A stretch of 64,000 nt of DNA from Vibrio salilacus (GCF_002811245.1 NZ_NIVQ01000012.1:30811-94810); one strand, 5' to 3'; positions 12,198-22,379 are shown, counted from the first letter of the stretch. Notes: generated by a model not told the origin, from the letters alone. Numbers and translations: made by a program.

Positions 12198-13607
12198 TCA
12201 AGACGACAAAGTACGAATCAGGTTCGAGTAGTCTTCTTTAATATCATGGCTCTCTTCACGCAATTGCTGAATTTTACGGCAAGCGTGCAGCACAGTGGTA
12301 TGGTCACGACCGCCAAACGCATCACCAATTTCTGGCAAACTGTGGTTAGTGAGCTCTTTCGCTAGCGCCATCGCCAATTGACGTGGACGCGCCACTGAAC
12401 GTGAACGACGCTTAGACAGCAGATCAGCCACTTTAATTTTGTAGTATTCCGCCACGGTCTTTTGAATATTGTCTATCGTTACCAGTTTCTCTTGCAGAGC
12501 CAGCAAGTCACGTAGCGCTTCGCGAACGAAATCAATAGTGATTGGGCGGCCAGTGAAGTTGGCATTGGCGATCACTCGGTTGAGTGCGCCTTCCAACTCA
12601 CGAACGTTAGAACGTAAACGCTTGGCGATAAAGAACGCGACTTCATCCGCCAAATGAATCTGGTGATCTTCCGCTTTCTTCATCAAGATCGCGACACGAG
12701 TTTCCAACTCTGGCGGCTCAATCGCCACCGTTAGGCCCCATCCAAATCGTGACTTGAGACGATCCTCTACCCCGTTGATCTCTTTCGGGTAACGGTCTGA
12801 GGTCAAAATGATCTGCTGATTGCCTTCTAACAACGCGTTAAAGGTATGAAAGAACTCTTCTTGCGAGCGCTCTTTGTTAGCGAAAAATTGAATATCATCG
12901 ATAAGCAACGCATCAACGCTACGATAGTAACGCTTAAACTCTTCAATCGCATTGTTTTGCAATGCTTTAACCATGTCTTGAACGAAACGCTCAGAGTGCA
13001 TATAAACCACTTTGGCATTAGGCTTGTTATCAACAATCGCATTACCTACCGCGTGTAACAAGTGCGTTTTACCTAAACCAGTGCCACCGTATAAGAACAG
13101 CGGATTATAAGCAGAGCCCGGATTATCAGACACTTGACGCGCTGCGGCCAAGCCTAATTGGTTCGACTTACCTTCGACAAAGTTATTGAATTTGTGTTTT
13201 GGATTAACGTTCGATCTATGGTTGATGTTGGCAATCGCTTGTGCGTCGTCATCCCAGGTTTTATGTACTGGTTTGCGCGCTTGTAATTGCGCAGGCGCCG
13301 ACGATTCTGCGGCCACATCTGCAGGGGTACGCTTAGGAGCCGCCGGTTTTGGCGCAACAACACGACGACTGCCGATCTCAAAACGTAGACTCGGCACATC
13401 ATTGCCACAGTATTGCTGTAGCAGGCGGTTGATATTGTTAATGTACTTGTCACGAACCCAATCAAGAACAAAACGGTTTGGGGCAAATAGAGTAAGCGTA
13501 TTGTCATTGAGCTCCGCTTGTAACGGGCGAACCCACATGCTGAATTCAGTTGCTGGTAGCTCTTCTTGAAGCTGTTGCAAACATTGCAACCAAAGCGAAG
13601 ATGACAC
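12198..13607 (-). CDS. dnaA: chromosomal replication initiator DnaA
   Basis: A 469-aa AAA+ initiator that binds DnaA boxes at oriC and opens the duplex. Domain I is residues 1-80, followed by a linker rich in Pro/Ala (85-120). AAA+ has Walker A GGTGLGKT (174-181) and Walker B LLIDD (234-238), and the C-terminal DNA-binding helix-turn-helix has the signature [15 protein letters not shown]. The start is GTG at 13607, giving the known vibrio N-terminus [14 protein letters not shown]. In this genome it is 26 kb from oriC because of the island. Confidence 0.98.
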   Translation of the reverse strand: MSSSLWLQCLQQLQEELPATEFSMWVRPLQAELNDNTLTLFAPNRFVLDWVRDKYINNINRLLQQYCGNDVPSLRFEIGSRRVVAPKPAAPKRTPADVAAESSAPAQLQARKPVHKTWDDDAQAIANINHRSNVNPKHKFNNFVEGKSNQLGLAAARQVSDNPGSAYNPLFLYGGTGLGKTHLLHAVGNAIVDNKPNAKVVYMHSERFVQDMVKALQNNAIEEFKRYYRSVDALLIDDIQFFANKERSQEEFFHTFNALLEGNQQIILTSDRYPKEINGVEDRLKSRFGWGLTVAIEPPELETRVAILMKKAEDHQIHLADEVAFFIAKRLRSNVRELEGALNRVIANANFTGRPITIDFVREALRDLLALQEKLVTIDNIQKTVAEYYKIKVADLLSKRRSRSVARPRQLAMALAKELTNHSLPEIGDAFGGRDHTTVLHACRKIQQLREESHDIKEDYSNLIRTLSS

Positions 13608-13960
13608 GGTGCCCCCACTCGAAGTAATTGATCTGGAAAGATTGGCAATTTTACCTGTTGATAACCAAGATCGCCAGCAAATGATCGAGGATCCAGTGAA
13701 TAAGATCGAAGTTATTCACAATATTTTCGATATTATTCCCGAGTTCACCACACGCTGCCCCACTTTTACCCACACTTTGATCCACAATAGGGCATTTTTG
13801 CCACGATCCTTGAATTGGTGATAAGTCTGTGAATGAATGATCGCCACGACGACGAAAAGACCTAAGATCAACCAGGAAAAGTGACTCGATGATAAAGTGG
13901 ACAATTATCAACCAAGCTTATTACTCTAGTGACTAGGTTATTGCTCTTAGTTATTTATCT
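13608..13960 (-). promoter_or_regulatory. dnaA upstream control region with DnaA boxes
   Basis: The 400-bp gap between dnaA and the divergent ABC operon holds a perfect DnaA box TTATTCACA (13712-13720), two one-mismatch boxes (TTACCCACA at 13766-13774, TGATCCACA at 13778-13786), and several GATC sites. This is the arrangement expected for autoregulated dnaA transcription. Exact promoter elements were not resolved. Confidence 0.75.
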
Positions 13961-14013
13961 AATTAACTAAAGTGACAGTAGTATTTATCCCCAAGATAAT
14001 TTGGAGTTGTAAT

Positions 14014-14760
14014 ATGAAAAACTGGATTAAAGCTGCTGTGGCAGCCATCGCACTATCAGCGGCTACTGTTCAAGCAGCAACGGAAGTGAAAGTCGGCATG
14101 TCAGGCCGTTACTTCCCATTCACTTTTGTTCAGCAAGATCAACTGCAAGGCTTTGAAGTCGACCTGTGGGATGAAATCGGCAAACGCAATGACTACCAAA
14201 TAGAATACGTCACCGCTAACTTTTCTGGCCTATTTGGTCTGCTAGAAACAGGTCGCATCGATACAATCTCAAACCAAATCACCATGACGGACGCGCGTAA
14301 AGCGAAATACCTGTTCGCTGACCCGTATGTGGTCGACGGTGCGCAAATTACCGTTCGTAGCAACAATGACAGCATCAAAGGCGTCGAAGATTTAGCGGGG
14401 AAATCCGTTGCCGTCAACTTAGGCTCTAACTTTGAACAACTACTACGTAACTATGACAAAGACGGCAAGATCAACATCAAAACATATGACACGGGCATAG
14501 AGCACGATGTCGCACTTGGTCGAGCGGATGCCTTCGTTATGGATCGTCTGTCTGCTCTTGAGCTTATCAAGAAAACCGGTCTGCCTCTCAAACTGGCTGG
14601 TCAACCGTTTGAGACCATTCAAAATGCGTGGCCATTTGTTGATAACCAAAAAGGCAACAAGCTTCAAGCAGAAGTCAACCAAGCTCTAGCAGCCATGCGC
14701 GCAGACGGCACTCTAGCGAAAATTTCGCAAAAATGGTTCGGCGCTGATATCACAGAGTAA
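14014..14760 (+). CDS. amino-acid ABC transporter substrate-binding protein, cystine type
   Basis: A 248-aa periplasmic binding protein of the SBP_bac_3 family. The first 21 residues are a signal peptide ending AATVQA-A. The C-terminus (DRLSALELIKKT ... LAKISQKWFGADITE) closely resembles E. coli TcyJ (FliY), the cystine-binding protein, so cystine is the likely ligand. The ATG at 14014 follows TTGGAGTTG and gives a proper signal peptide; an in-frame upstream start does not. It is the first gene of an SBP-permease-ATPase operon, with an internal terminator just downstream. Substrate is inferred. Confidence 0.88.
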   Translation: MKNWIKAAVAAIALSAATVQAATEVKVGMSGRYFPFTFVQQDQLQGFEVDLWDEIGKRNDYQIEYVTANFSGLFGLLETGRIDTISNQITMTDARKAKYLFADPYVVDGAQITVRSNNDSIKGVEDLAGKSVAVNLGSNFEQLLRNYDKDGKINIKTYDTGIEHDVALGRADAFVMDRLSALELIKKTGLPLKLAGQPFETIQNAWPFVDNQKGNKLQAEVNQALAAMRADGTLAKISQKWFGADITE

Positions 14761-14803
14761 AATCTGTATACTTTCTATCGCAGTTCAGAGATAGAAAATT
14801 TTT

Positions 14804-14840
14804 AACCCACTGCTTGCCTTCCTCTGCAGTGGGTTTTTGC
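14804..14840 (+). terminator. intra-operon terminator after the binding-protein gene
   Basis: Perfect 10-bp stem AACCCACTGC/GCAGTGGGTT, then TTTTGCTTTTC. Lying between the binding protein and its permease, it probably causes partial termination and so an excess of binding protein over membrane components. Confidence 0.88.
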
Positions 14841-14874
14841 TTTTCTATACCGTTATCAAATATTGGAAACCATT

Positions 14875-15546
14875 ATGGGATTTGACTTTAACTACATGCT
14901 GGATTTAATGCCAATACTACTCAAGTATCTTGGCACCACCATGGAAATGGCCACATGGGGGCTATTTTTCTCACTGATTTTGTCGGTCATTCTGGCCAAT
15001 ATTCGCGTATTTCGCATCCCAGTACTTGATCAATTAAGTCAGCTCTATATCAGTTTTTTCCGTGGCACTCCGCTGTTGGTTCAACTGTTTCTGCTTTACT
15101 ACGGCTTACCTCAAATCTTCCCATGGTTGGTCGGGCTCAATGCATTTAGTGCCGCGGTGATTGGTTTAACCTTGCACTTTGCCGCTTATATGGCAGAAAG
15201 TATTCGCGCCGCCATTATCGGTATCGATCGCAGCCAAATGGAAGCCAGTCTGTCGGTCGGCATGACAACTTCTCAAGCGATGCGTCGGATCATTTTGCCA
15301 CAAGCAACACGCGTCGCGCTGCCGTCACTGATGAACTACTTCATTGATATGATTAAGTCGACTTCGCTGGCCTTTACCCTAGGCGTGGCAGAAATCATGG
15401 CTAGAGCGCAGATGGAGGCCTCATCGAGCTTTCGTTTCTTCGAAGCTTTCTTAGCGGTTGCACTTATTTACTGGGGTGTCGTGGTGATCCTAACTCGCGT
15501 GCAAATCTGGGCAGAGGCCAAACTGAATAAGGCGTATGTACGATGA
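14875..15546 (+). CDS. amino-acid ABC transporter permease
   Basis: A 223-aa inner-membrane permease of the HisM/TcyL type, with four to five hydrophobic helices and the EAA loop ([24 protein letters not shown] region) that contacts the ATPase. The ATG at 14875 is preferred (GGAAAC 6-9 nt upstream) over a TTG four codons earlier. It overlaps the ATPase gene by 4 bp (ATGA), so the two are translationally coupled. Confidence 0.92.
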   Translation: MGFDFNYMLDLMPILLKYLGTTMEMATWGLFFSLILSVILANIRVFRIPVLDQLSQLYISFFRGTPLLVQLFLLYYGLPQIFPWLVGLNAFSAAVIGLTLHFAAYMAESIRAAIIGIDRSQMEASLSVGMTTSQAMRRIILPQATRVALPSLMNYFIDMIKSTSLAFTLGVAEIMARAQMEASSSFRFFEAFLAVALIYWGVVVILTRVQIWAEAKLNKAYVR

Positions 15547-16280
15547 TCAAACTAGACAATATTCATAAACGCTTTGGCGATAGCGAAGTACTTAAAGGGA
15601 TCAACCTTGAGATAAAACAAGGTGAGATCATCGTGATTATCGGTTCAAGTGGCACAGGTAAATCGACTCTACTTCGCACCGTTAACTTTCTCGAGAGAGC
15701 CGACAAAGGTGTCATTAGCATTGATGATGTCAGTGTCGATAGCGAAAAGCATACCGAAGCAGAAGTGTTGGCTCTCCGTCGTAAAACTGGTTTTGTATTT
15801 CAAAATTATGCGTTATTTGCCCATATGACGGCGCGACAAAATATTGCTGAAGGTCTGATCACCGTTCGCGGATGGAAAAAATCACACGCCTTACAGCGTG
15901 CACAACAGATTCTCGATGACATTGGTTTAAGTGACAAGGGTGATAGTTATCCAGCATCGCTATCTGGTGGCCAGCAGCAACGTGTCGGTATTGGTCGAGC
16001 TATGGCTCTGCAGCCAGAATTATTGTTATTTGACGAACCAACGTCGGCGCTAGACCCAGAATGGGTTGGTGAAGTTCTTAGTTTAATGAAGGACTTAGCA
16101 ACAAAACACCAAACTATGCTGGTGGTTACCCACGAAATGCAATTTGCCAGAGAGGTCGCCGATCGGGTGATCTTTATGGCGGAAGGACATATTGTTGAGC
16201 AAGGTTCTCCACAGGATATCTTCGGTAATCCACAAGATCCTCGCTTGAAAAAATTCCTTCGACAAGTCGGAGCTGACTAG
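15543..16280 (+). CDS. amino-acid ABC transporter ATP-binding protein
   Basis: A 245-aa GlnQ/HisP/TcyN-type ATPase. Walker [10 protein letters not shown] (about 34-42), Q-loop FQNYALF, signature LSGGQQQR (about 140-147), Walker [14 protein letters not shown], and the switch His in VVTHE are all intact. Odd point: the stop codon TAG spans the left boundary of the foldback element at 16280. The T and A come from the target and the G is the element's first base, so the natural C-terminus may have been changed by a few residues. Confidence 0.93.
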   Translation: MIKLDNIHKRFGDSEVLKGINLEIKQGEIIVIIGSSGTGKSTLLRTVNFLERADKGVISIDDVSVDSEKHTEAEVLALRRKTGFVFQNYALFAHMTARQNIAEGLITVRGWKKSHALQRAQQILDDIGLSDKGDSYPASLSGGQQQRVGIGRAMALQPELLLFDEPTSALDPEWVGEVLSLMKDLATKHQTMLVVTHEMQFAREVADRVIFMAEGHIVEQGSPQDIFGNPQDPRLKKFLRQVGAD

Positions 16281-16543
16281 GGTCTGTTGACCTTCCGAGC
16301 TGATTTTTGCAGCACTTTGTGGGAAATTTATACAAGGCAGAGGCTTTGACGTGTAGTTGCTCTACATAAAAAGCCGATAACGCAGTAGAAATGAACCACA
16401 AAGGCTGCTCGAAGGGTTCGGCTAGAATCGTTCTATGCTTTGTTAAGAAGTATTGGCTTAGAATAACTAGGCGACATACTCCTTGCCGCGCCTAAAACGA
16501 TTCTATCTCGAACAAAATTTAACCGCGAAAGGTTAACAGACCC
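16280..16543. mobile_element. 264-bp foldback element with TA flanks (MITE-like)
   Basis: Terminal inverted repeats GGGTCTGTTGACCTT (16280-16294) and AAGGTTAACAGACCC (16529-16543) match at 14 of 15 positions when inverted, and are flanked by TA on both sides, as for IS630/mariner-type target duplications. Inside are nested inverted repeats (CTTTGTGG / CCACAAAG; AGAATCGTT / AACGATTCT), so the RNA or strand would fold into a branched hairpin. No coding capacity. I believe similar repeats are dispersed in vibrios, but I could not check. Confidence 0.78.
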
Positions 16544-16573
16544 TAAAGATCACTAAAGAAGATCGATCGATCC

Positions 16574-16662
16574 TTGAGATTTTGCTCACACTCCGTATAA
16601 TCGCTCGGCCGGAATTTAGCATTTGCACAAAGATTGACACTTAGTGTGACTGTGATTACAAT
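16574..16662 (+). promoter_or_regulatory. tandem promoters of the rpmH operon
   Basis: Two sigma70 promoters: TTGAGA (16574-16579), 16 bp, TATAAT (16596-16601); and TTGACA (16634-16639), 17 bp, TACAAT (16657-16662). Both point at rpmH. Confidence 0.82.
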
Positions 16663-16775
16663 TCCGCCTCTTTGTTGAGAGGCGTCGGTTTTGTCCTCTT
16701 TTATATAAAGAAGACGTTACGACCCACGCCGGGTTAACATTGACCTAAAACTACTGATCAGTAAAGGTAATTATC

Positions 16776-16910
16776 ATGAAACGCACTTTTCAACCTACCG
16801 TTCTAAAGCGCAAGCGTACTCACGGTTTCCGTGCACGTATGGCTACTAAAAACGGTCGTGCTACAATCAATGCACGTCGTGCAAAAGGCCGTAAGCGTCT
16901 TTCTAAGTAA
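16776..16910 (+). CDS. rpmH: 50S ribosomal protein L34
   Basis: A 44-aa highly basic protein of the large ribosomal subunit, starting [22 protein letters not shown] and ending GRKRLSK, a nearly invariant family sequence. The ATG at 16776 follows a GTAAAGGTAA ribosome-binding region. It is the first gene of rpmH-rnpA-yidD-yidC and is transcribed from the two promoters just upstream. Confidence 0.98.
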   Translation: MKRTFQPTVLKRKRTHGFRARMATKNGRATINARRAKGRKRLSK

Positions 16911-16922
16911 TCTTCGATTATT

Positions 16923-17279
16923 TTGAATACGTACGCGTTCAATCGGGAGTTACGTTTGTTAACTCCCGAGCATTATCAAAATGTCTTTCAGCAAGCTCAC
17001 CGAGCAGGCTCACCTCATTTCACCATCATTGCTCGTAAAAATAGCCTATCTCATCCTCGACTAGGTTTAGCCGTTCCAAAAAAACAGATCAAAACCGCCG
17101 TCGGTCGAAATCGTTTTAAGCGCCTTGCACGTGAAAGCTTTCGTAACAATCAACATCAACTTGCTAATAAAGATTTTGTTGTTATTGCTAAGAAAAGCGC
17201 GCAAGATTTAAGTAATGAAGAAATTTTCAAACTGTTTGATAAATTATGGCAGCGCCTATCTCGCCCTTCGCGTGGTTAG
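16923..17279 (+). CDS. rnpA: ribonuclease P protein component
   Basis: A 118-aa basic protein subunit of RNase P, which supports the RNA subunit in tRNA 5'-end maturation. The RNR signature appears in [15 protein letters not shown]. The start is TTG at 16923, giving the known vibrio N-terminus [18 protein letters not shown]; no clear Shine-Dalgarno precedes it, so it probably depends on coupling to rpmH 12 bases upstream. Its end overlaps yidD by 34 bp. Confidence 0.95.
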   Translation: MNTYAFNRELRLLTPEHYQNVFQQAHRAGSPHFTIIARKNSLSHPRLGLAVPKKQIKTAVGRNRFKRLARESFRNNQHQLANKDFVVIAKKSAQDLSNEEIFKLFDKLWQRLSRPSRG

Positions 17280-17503
17280 CAATCGGCTTCGTCCGTCTCT
17301 ATCAAGGTCTTATTAGTCCGCTTATCGGACCTCGTTGTCGTTTTACTCCAACTTGCTCAACATATGCCATTGAAGCGTTGAAAGCTCACGGTTTTGTAAA
17401 AGGGTGTTGGTTATCAAGCAAACGTCTATTAAAATGCCACCCTTTGAATGAAGGGGGTTACGACCCCGTTCCACCAGTCCAAAAACAAGACAGAGATAAA
17501 TAA
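17246..17503 (+). CDS. yidD: membrane protein insertion efficiency factor YidD
   Basis: An 85-aa small membrane-associated protein (DUF37) with the invariant Cys-containing segment [22 protein letters not shown] and the C-terminal [12 protein letters not shown]. Family knowledge: it assists YidC-dependent insertion of inner-membrane proteins. It overlaps rnpA and is 2 bp from yidC, in the canonical cluster. Confidence 0.96.
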   Translation: MAAPISPFAWLAIGFVRLYQGLISPLIGPRCRFTPTCSTYAIEALKAHGFVKGCWLSSKRLLKCHPLNEGGYDPVPPVQKQDRDK

Positions 17504-17505
17504 CG

Positions 17506-19125
17506 ATGGATTCTCAACGTAATATCCTGTTAATCGCGCTAGCACTGGTTTCTTTTCTATTGTTCCAGCAATGGCAAGTCGCAAAGAATCCAACGCCTCA
17601 GCCGGTTGAGCAGGCTCAATCAAGCAGTACTCTACCCGCACCATCTTTTGCAGATGAGCTAGACCCAACGCCAGGGCAGCAAGCTTCTGCTAAAACGATT
17701 ACCGTGACCACTGATGTATTGACTCTGTCGATTGATACGGTGGGTGGCGATGTCATCAATGCAGATTTAAACCAATACTCAAACGAGCTAGATTCGTCTG
17801 ACCCATTAGTTCTACTAAAAAGCGAACCTGGTCATCAGTTCATTGCTCAAAGTGGCCTTGTTGGTCCTCAGGGTATTGATCTGAGCAGTTCAAACCGCCC
17901 TGCTTACTCGGTCAGCGCAGACAACTTTACCCTCGCGGAAGGTCAAGATGAACTGCGTATTCCATTAACGTACGCAGCTAACGGTCTTGAATATGTCAAA
18001 ACGTTCGTTGTAAAACGTGGCAGCTATGCTCTTGATGTTGAATACGATGTCGTCAACAAGTCTGGCAACAACGCGACACTCGGTATGTACGCGCACTTAC
18101 GTCAGAATCTACTTGACGCTGGTGGCAGCATCACGATGCCAACCTACCGTGGCGGTGCTTACTCAACTGAAGATACTCGCTACAAAAAGTACAGCTTCGA
18201 CGATATGCAAGATCGCAACCTTTCTCTACCGCTACCAAACGGTCAGGGTTGGGCGGCAATGATCCAGCACTACTTCGCTACCGCGTGGATTCCACGTAAT
18301 GAACCAGGCACCAATCTCTACACTCGTGTAATTGGTAACTTGGGCGATATCGGTGTACGCATACCAAACAAAACCATCGCCGATGGTGACAGCACTAAAT
18401 TCCAAGCAACACTTTGGATTGGTCCTAAGCTACAAGATCAAATGGAACAAGTGGCGCCTAACCTCGACTTAGTGGTTGACTACGGTTGGCTATGGTTTAT
18501 CGCCAAACCACTGCACACTCTACTTTCATTTATTCAAAGCTTTGTCAGCAACTGGGGTGTCGCAATTATCTGTCTGACCTTCATTGTTCGTGGTGCGATG
18601 TACCCGCTAACTAAAGCGCAGTACACCTCAATGGCAAAAATGCGTATGCTTCAGCCTAAGCTGCAAGCGATGCGTGAGCGTATTGGCGATGACCGTCAGC
18701 GCATGAGCCAAGAAATGATGGAACTGTATAAGAAAGAGAAAGTGAACCCCCTCGGTGGCTGTCTTCCTCTGATTCTACAAATGCCTATCTTCATCTCGCT
18801 ATACTGGGCACTGATGGAGTCGGTTGAGTTACGTCACTCACCTTTCTTCGGTTGGATTCATGACCTTTCAGCGCAAGACCCGTACTACATATTGCCACTA
18901 CTGATGGGTGCGTCGATGTTCATGATTCAGAAAATGAGCCCGACCACAGTGACCGACCCAATGCAGCAGAAGATCATGACCTTTATGCCGGTGATGTTTA
19001 CCTTCTTCTTCCTGTTCTTCCCATCAGGTCTGGTTCTTTACTGGCTTGTTTCGAACGTAGTAACGCTAATCCAGCAAACGCTGATTTTTAGATCGCTCGA
19101 GAAAAAAGGCTTACACTCCAAGTAA
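17506..19125 (+). CDS. yidC: membrane protein insertase YidC
   Basis: A 539-aa inner-membrane insertase. An N-terminal anchor helix (residues 5-21) is followed by the large periplasmic beta-sandwich domain (about 55-340) and five C-terminal helices carrying the conserved region [39 protein letters not shown]. It works alone or with SecYEG, for example in inserting the ATP synthase c subunit. Normal length for gammaproteobacteria. It is followed by a strong terminator. Confidence 0.98.
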   Translation: MDSQRNILLIALALVSFLLFQQWQVAKNPTPQPVEQAQSSSTLPAPSFADELDPTPGQQASAKTITVTTDVLTLSIDTVGGDVINADLNQYSNELDSSDPLVLLKSEPGHQFIAQSGLVGPQGIDLSSSNRPAYSVSADNFTLAEGQDELRIPLTYAANGLEYVKTFVVKRGSYALDVEYDVVNKSGNNATLGMYAHLRQNLLDAGGSITMPTYRGGAYSTEDTRYKKYSFDDMQDRNLSLPLPNGQGWAAMIQHYFATAWIPRNEPGTNLYTRVIGNLGDIGVRIPNKTIADGDSTKFQATLWIGPKLQDQMEQVAPNLDLVVDYGWLWFIAKPLHTLLSFIQSFVSNWGVAIICLTFIVRGAMYPLTKAQYTSMAKMRMLQPKLQAMRERIGDDRQRMSQEMMELYKKEKVNPLGGCLPLILQMPIFISLYWALMESVELRHSPFFGWIHDLSAQDPYYILPLLMGASMFMIQKMSPTTVTDPMQQKIMTFMPVMFTFFFLFFPSGLVLYWLVSNVVTLIQQTLIFRSLEKKGLHSK

Positions 19126-19148
19126 CCTTCAATAAATGGAATAACAGT

Positions 19149-19178
19149 AAAAGGCGGCCAAAAGGTCGCCTTTTTTAT
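19149..19178 (+). terminator. rpmH-yidC operon terminator
   Basis: Stem AAGGCGGCC/GGTCGCCTT (one G-U pair) followed by TTTTTTATTT. Confidence 0.92.
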
Positions 19179-19246
19179 TTGAGCTGATTACAATTCAGCT
19201 AAGTGTATATTTGCCAAACTGGCACCGAGAGATAACAGGCTCATTT

Positions 19247-20608
19247 ATGACAACAGAGACCATAGTGGCACAAGCGACCGCCCCAGGTCGTGGTGGCGTG
19301 GGTATTATTCGCGTTTCTGGCCCACTCGCAGAAAAAGTCGCGCAAGAAGTGACCGGAAAATCACTCCGCCCTCGTTATGCGGAGTACCTGCCATTTTGCG
19401 CTGAAGATGGCAGCCAAATAGATCAAGGTATCGCCCTCTACTTCCCTAATCCACACTCGTTCACTGGCGAGGATGTACTTGAGCTGCAAGGCCATGGTGG
19501 CCCAGTGGTGATGGACATGCTGATAAAACGCATCGTTGCCATCGAAGGCATTCGTACTGCCCGTCCAGGTGAGTTCTCCGAGCGTGCATTCTTAAACGAC
19601 AAGCTCGACTTAGCCCAAGCTGAAGCGATTGCTGACTTGATTGATGCCAGTTCAGAAGAAGCCGCTAAGTCTGCGCTACAGTCGCTACAAGGCGCTTTCT
19701 CATCACGTATCCACACCTTAGTCGAATCCTTAATTCACCTACGCATTTATGTCGAGGCAGCGATTGATTTTCCTGAAGAGGAAATCGACTTTCTCGCCGA
19801 TGGTAAAGTGGCTGGCGATCTGCAGGCAATCATCGATAACCTCACCGCCGTGCGCAAAGAAGCCAACCAAGGCGCGATTATGCGTGAAGGGATGAAAGTG
19901 GTGATTGCAGGCCGGCCGAATGCGGGTAAATCCAGCCTGCTGAACGCCCTGTCGGGTAAAGAGTCTGCCATCGTGACGGACATTGCAGGTACCACCCGTG
20001 ACGTGCTGCGCGAACATATCCATATCGATGGTATGCCACTGCATATTATCGACACGGCAGGTCTGCGCGACGCTTCAGACGAAGTGGAAAAAATCGGTAT
20101 CGAGCGCGCTTGGGATGAAATCGCCCAGGCCGATCGCGTGCTGTTTATGGTCGATGGCACCACCACTGATGCGACAGACCCAAAAGAGATCTGGCCCGAT
20201 TTTGTCGATCGTCTCCCCGCCAATATTGGCATTACCGTGATCCGTAATAAAGCGGATCAAACCGGTGAAGAGCTAGGAATCTGTCACGTCAATGATCCTA
20301 CTCTCATTCGCCTTTCCGCTAAAACCGGTGAAGGCGTTGAGGCTCTGCGTACTCACTTAAAAGAATGCATGGGCTTTGCTGGTGGTAATGAAGGTGGCTT
20401 TATGGCGCGTCGTCGTCATCTAGAGGCATTGGAACGCGCCGCAGAGCATCTCGATATTGGTCAGCAGCAGCTAGAAGGTTACATGGCGGGTGAAATCCTC
20501 GCTGAAGAGCTGAGAATAGCGCAACAACATTTGAGCGAAATCACTGGAGAATTTAGCTCCGATGACCTACTCGGACGCATCTTTTCATCATTCTGTATCG
20601 GGAAGTAA
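19247..20608 (+). CDS. mnmE: tRNA modification GTPase MnmE (TrmE/ThdF)
   Basis: A 453-aa GTPase that with MnmG makes the cmnm5 modification of wobble uridine. The N-terminal folate-binding domain is followed by the G domain ([35 protein letters not shown]), and the C-terminal catalytic CIGK motif forms the last four residues. The ATG at 19247 is chosen because it gives the family start [25 protein letters not shown]; an in-frame ATG 36 bases upstream is not conserved. Its last 18 bases are the left attachment site of a genomic island, yet the protein end is intact. Confidence 0.97.
   Translation: MTTETIVAQATAPGRGGVGIIRVSGPLAEKVAQEVTGKSLRPRYAEYLPFCAEDGSQIDQGIALYFPNPHSFTGEDVLELQGHGGPVVMDMLIKRIVAIEGIRTARPGEFSERAFLNDKLDLAQAEAIADLIDASSEEAAKSALQSLQGAFSSRIHTLVESLIHLRIYVEAAIDFPEEEIDFLADGKVAGDLQAIIDNLTAVRKEANQGAIMREGMKVVIAGRPNAGKSSLLNALSGKESAIVTDIAGTTRDVLREHIHIDGMPLHIIDTAGLRDASDEVEKIGIERAWDEIAQADRVLFMVDGTTTDATDPKEIWPDFVDRLPANIGITVIRNKADQTGEELGICHVNDPTLIRLSAKTGEGVEALRTHLKECMGFAGGNEGGFMARRRHLEALERAAEHLDIGQQQLEGYMAGEILAEELRIAQQHLSEITGEFSSDDLLGRIFSSFCIGK
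20591..20608 (+). other. attL of the genomic island (3' end of mnmE)
   Basis: TTCTGTATCGGGAAGTAA ends mnmE and recurs, with two substitutions, at 39476-39493. The 3' end of mnmE/trmE is the established attB of SGI1-type and MGIVchHai6-type islands. Confidence 0.85.
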
Positions 20609-20612
20609 AGTG

Positions 20613-20711
20613 GGCAAATAACGGAAAACAACAGCAAGAAACGGTAGATAACACACTGATTTTCTTAGATCATCATTTGCCGTTTATTTCCATCCGTTGC
20701 CGTTAATTGCC
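20613..20711. repeat. arm-type repeats next to attL
   Basis: Two direct copies of TTGCCGTTWATTKCC (20677-20691 and 20697-20711, 20 bp apart) and one related inverted copy (GGCAAATAACGGAA, 20613-20626) lie between attL and the integrase gene. The spacing of two helical turns suggests binding of integrase arm domains or an excision factor. Inference. Confidence 0.6.
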
Positions 20712-20718
20712 AAATCTA

Positions 20719-20773
20719 GTCCCCATTTGGGCTCCATGACATGCTACTCGCACTGATTGGGGCCCAAATGGAG
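20719..20773. repeat. inverted repeat in the integrase leader
   Basis: CCCCATTTGGGCTCC (20721-20735) faces GGGGCCCAAATGGAG (20759-20773), a 15-bp inverted repeat with two mismatches overlapping the integrase ribosome-binding site. Either arm resembles GGGC/AAA/CCC boxes found elsewhere on the island. It could be an operator for integrase control or a translation-blocking hairpin. Confidence 0.6.
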
Positions 20774-20779
20774 TCTAAA

Positions 20780-21961
20780 ATGAAAATTTCTATTCAAAAA
20801 CGAACACTTAGAGCTGATGGCACACGCTCACTACGTTTGGTTTATGATCATGGTTATGCCACAAACACACTAGGTGGACGCCAAAATAAACGTAAACGCA
20901 GCTACGAAACTTTAGACCTGTACGTTCACGACAAACCTAAAACACCCACCCAGCGCCAACACAACAAAGAACATATGCTTCTCGCCGAAACCATTAAGAG
21001 TAAACGGCTGGTTGAGTGGCAATCCCAAAAGCATGGCTTTGAGGATAGAACCAAGCGTTCAGCTAGCTTCATTGATTACTTTCAACGGCAAATTGACATC
21101 AAAGAACAAACTACCTCAAGCTCCAACCACTCGATCTGGCTTTCAGCTCGTAAGCACCTGCTGTTCTACTGCGGGAAACATGATCTTAGCTTTGATGAGC
21201 TGGATAAAGACTGGTTAGACGGATTTAAGTATTACCTGACCAATGAAGCGAAAACCAAGAGTGATGAGCCTTTGTCTCGCAACACGCAAAGCTCCTACTT
21301 CAATAAAGTTCGAGCGGCGATCAACGAAGCACATCGAGAGGGTATTATTCGCGATAACCCGCTTGCACAAGTAACCAGCATCAAAGCAAAGACGACTCAG
21401 CGTGTTTATCTGACATTAGATGAGGTTAACTCTCTAGCTCAAACGGAATGTCGCTACCCAATTCTCAAGCGTGCATTTCTTTTCTCCTGCTCAACAGGTA
21501 TGCGTTGGTGCGACATTCAAAAGCTCACCTGGTCAGAAATAGAGACGTTTCAAGAGCACAAACGAATTATCTTCGACCAGAGCAAGCTCTCTCACGGCGA
21601 TGCTAAGAGCCTTCAGTATTTAGATATACCAAAGTCAGCTGAAACTCTTCTGGGTAGCCCTAAAGCTTCTCACGAGCGCGTATTCAAGGGATTAAAGTAC
21701 TCTTCGTACATGAACGTTGAATTGCTTAGATGGAGCCTGGCTGCTGGGATCAGTAAACACGTTACATTCCACAGTGGCCGCCATACCTTTGCCGTGATCC
21801 AATTGAGCAGAGGTGTAGATATTTACTCAGTGTCTCGATTACTCGGTCATAGCGAACTTAAGACAACAGAGATCTACGCTGACATCATTGAACAACGCAG
21901 GATGGAAGCCATGCTGACATTCCCTGATATTTTTGCTTCTGGAAAGGATTCAGCGGCCTGA
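20780..21961 (+). CDS. int: tyrosine-family site-specific integrase
   Basis: A 393-aa phage-type integrase that would catalyse integration and excision at the mnmE 3' end. It has an N-terminal arm-binding region (1-85), a SAM-like core-binding domain (about 93-190), and a catalytic domain with R242 (STGMRW), probable K269, H331-xx-R334 (HSGRH), H357 (LLGHS) and nucleophile Y366 (TTEIY). The ATG at 20780 follows TGGAG and is preferred to in-frame ATGs at 20741 and 20768. It is close in length to the SGI1 integrase (about 405 aa), which uses the same attachment site; relationship not tested. Confidence 0.92.
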   Translation: MKISIQKRTLRADGTRSLRLVYDHGYATNTLGGRQNKRKRSYETLDLYVHDKPKTPTQRQHNKEHMLLAETIKSKRLVEWQSQKHGFEDRTKRSASFIDYFQRQIDIKEQTTSSSNHSIWLSARKHLLFYCGKHDLSFDELDKDWLDGFKYYLTNEAKTKSDEPLSRNTQSSYFNKVRAAINEAHREGIIRDNPLAQVTSIKAKTTQRVYLTLDEVNSLAQTECRYPILKRAFLFSCSTGMRWCDIQKLTWSEIETFQEHKRIIFDQSKLSHGDAKSLQYLDIPKSAETLLGSPKASHERVFKGLKYSSYMNVELLRWSLAAGISKHVTFHSGRHTFAVIQLSRGVDIYSVSRLLGHSELKTTEIYADIIEQRRMEAMLTFPDIFASGKDSAA

Positions 21962-21971
21962 TGAGGCCGCT
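21952..21971. terminator. hairpin between convergent int and HTH genes
   Basis: Perfect stem AGCGGCCT/AGGCCGCT with a GATG loop spans the int stop codon. There is no good T-tract on either side, so termination would be weak. Confidence 0.5.
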
Positions 21972-21983
21972 GCTATAAAAGTA

Positions 21984-22319
21984 TTACTTACGAGAAACGG
22001 TGGCGACATAATTTGCTGCCCTTTTTTCGATCTCATAATGAGATGAAACACGCTGCTCCTCAACCCAACTCATGATAGCTTGGCGCTCAAATCGGAGGTG
22101 TTTGCCAAGCTTAAAGTAAGGGATCTCTGCCGAGCTCGTTAGCTTATACAGCTGGTTGGTTGATAAACCCAACAAGGCTGCACATTCATCAACGGTTAGA
22201 ATGTCCTTTCCAAGCAACTCCACCTTTTGTTGCTGCAAACGCTGCTCCAGAACAGCGCGCTCAACACGATCAATCTTGGCGAGAATGGATTGAAGAAGAA
22301 CTTGCTCGTTGGTTGTCAT
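21984..22319 (-). CDS. excisionase-like helix-turn-helix protein
   Basis: A 111-aa protein. Residues 1-35 are a heptad-like helix (LLQSILAKIDRVERAVLEQRLQQQ), and residues 40-92 are a winged-helix HTH_17/excisionase-type DNA-binding domain (LTVDECAALLGLSTNQLYKLTSSAEIPYFKLGKHLRFERQAIMSWV). It sits convergent to int, where recombination directionality factors often lie. Alternatives are a transcription regulator of the DUF927 gene. I cannot tell which. Confidence 0.8.
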   Translation of the reverse strand: MTTNEQVLLQSILAKIDRVERAVLEQRLQQQKVELLGKDILTVDECAALLGLSTNQLYKLTSSAEIPYFKLGKHLRFERQAIMSWVEEQRVSSHYEIEKRAANYVATVSRK

Positions 22320-22350
22320 CGTATCACCGCCTCACCCATTGGAATGTCTT

Positions 22351-22374
22351 TGGGAAGAGTGGGAAAACCGGGAA
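22351..22374 (+). repeat. triplet of 9-bp phased repeats (TGGGAAnnn)
   Basis: GGGAA motifs recur at exact 9-bp steps (TGGGAA at 22351 and 22360, CGGGAA at 22369), between the HTH and DUF927 genes. The same triplet in the opposite orientation lies at 39335-39358 near attR. Confidence 0.65.
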
Positions 22375-22379
22375 ATGCA

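Noticed and set aside
13154..13648. 164-aa minus-strand ORF overlapping dnaA in another frame
   Set aside because: Shadow of dnaA; the overlap covers the conserved DnaA N-terminus.
19747..20232. 161-aa antisense ORF in mnmE
   Set aside because: Shadow frame opposite the GTPase domain.
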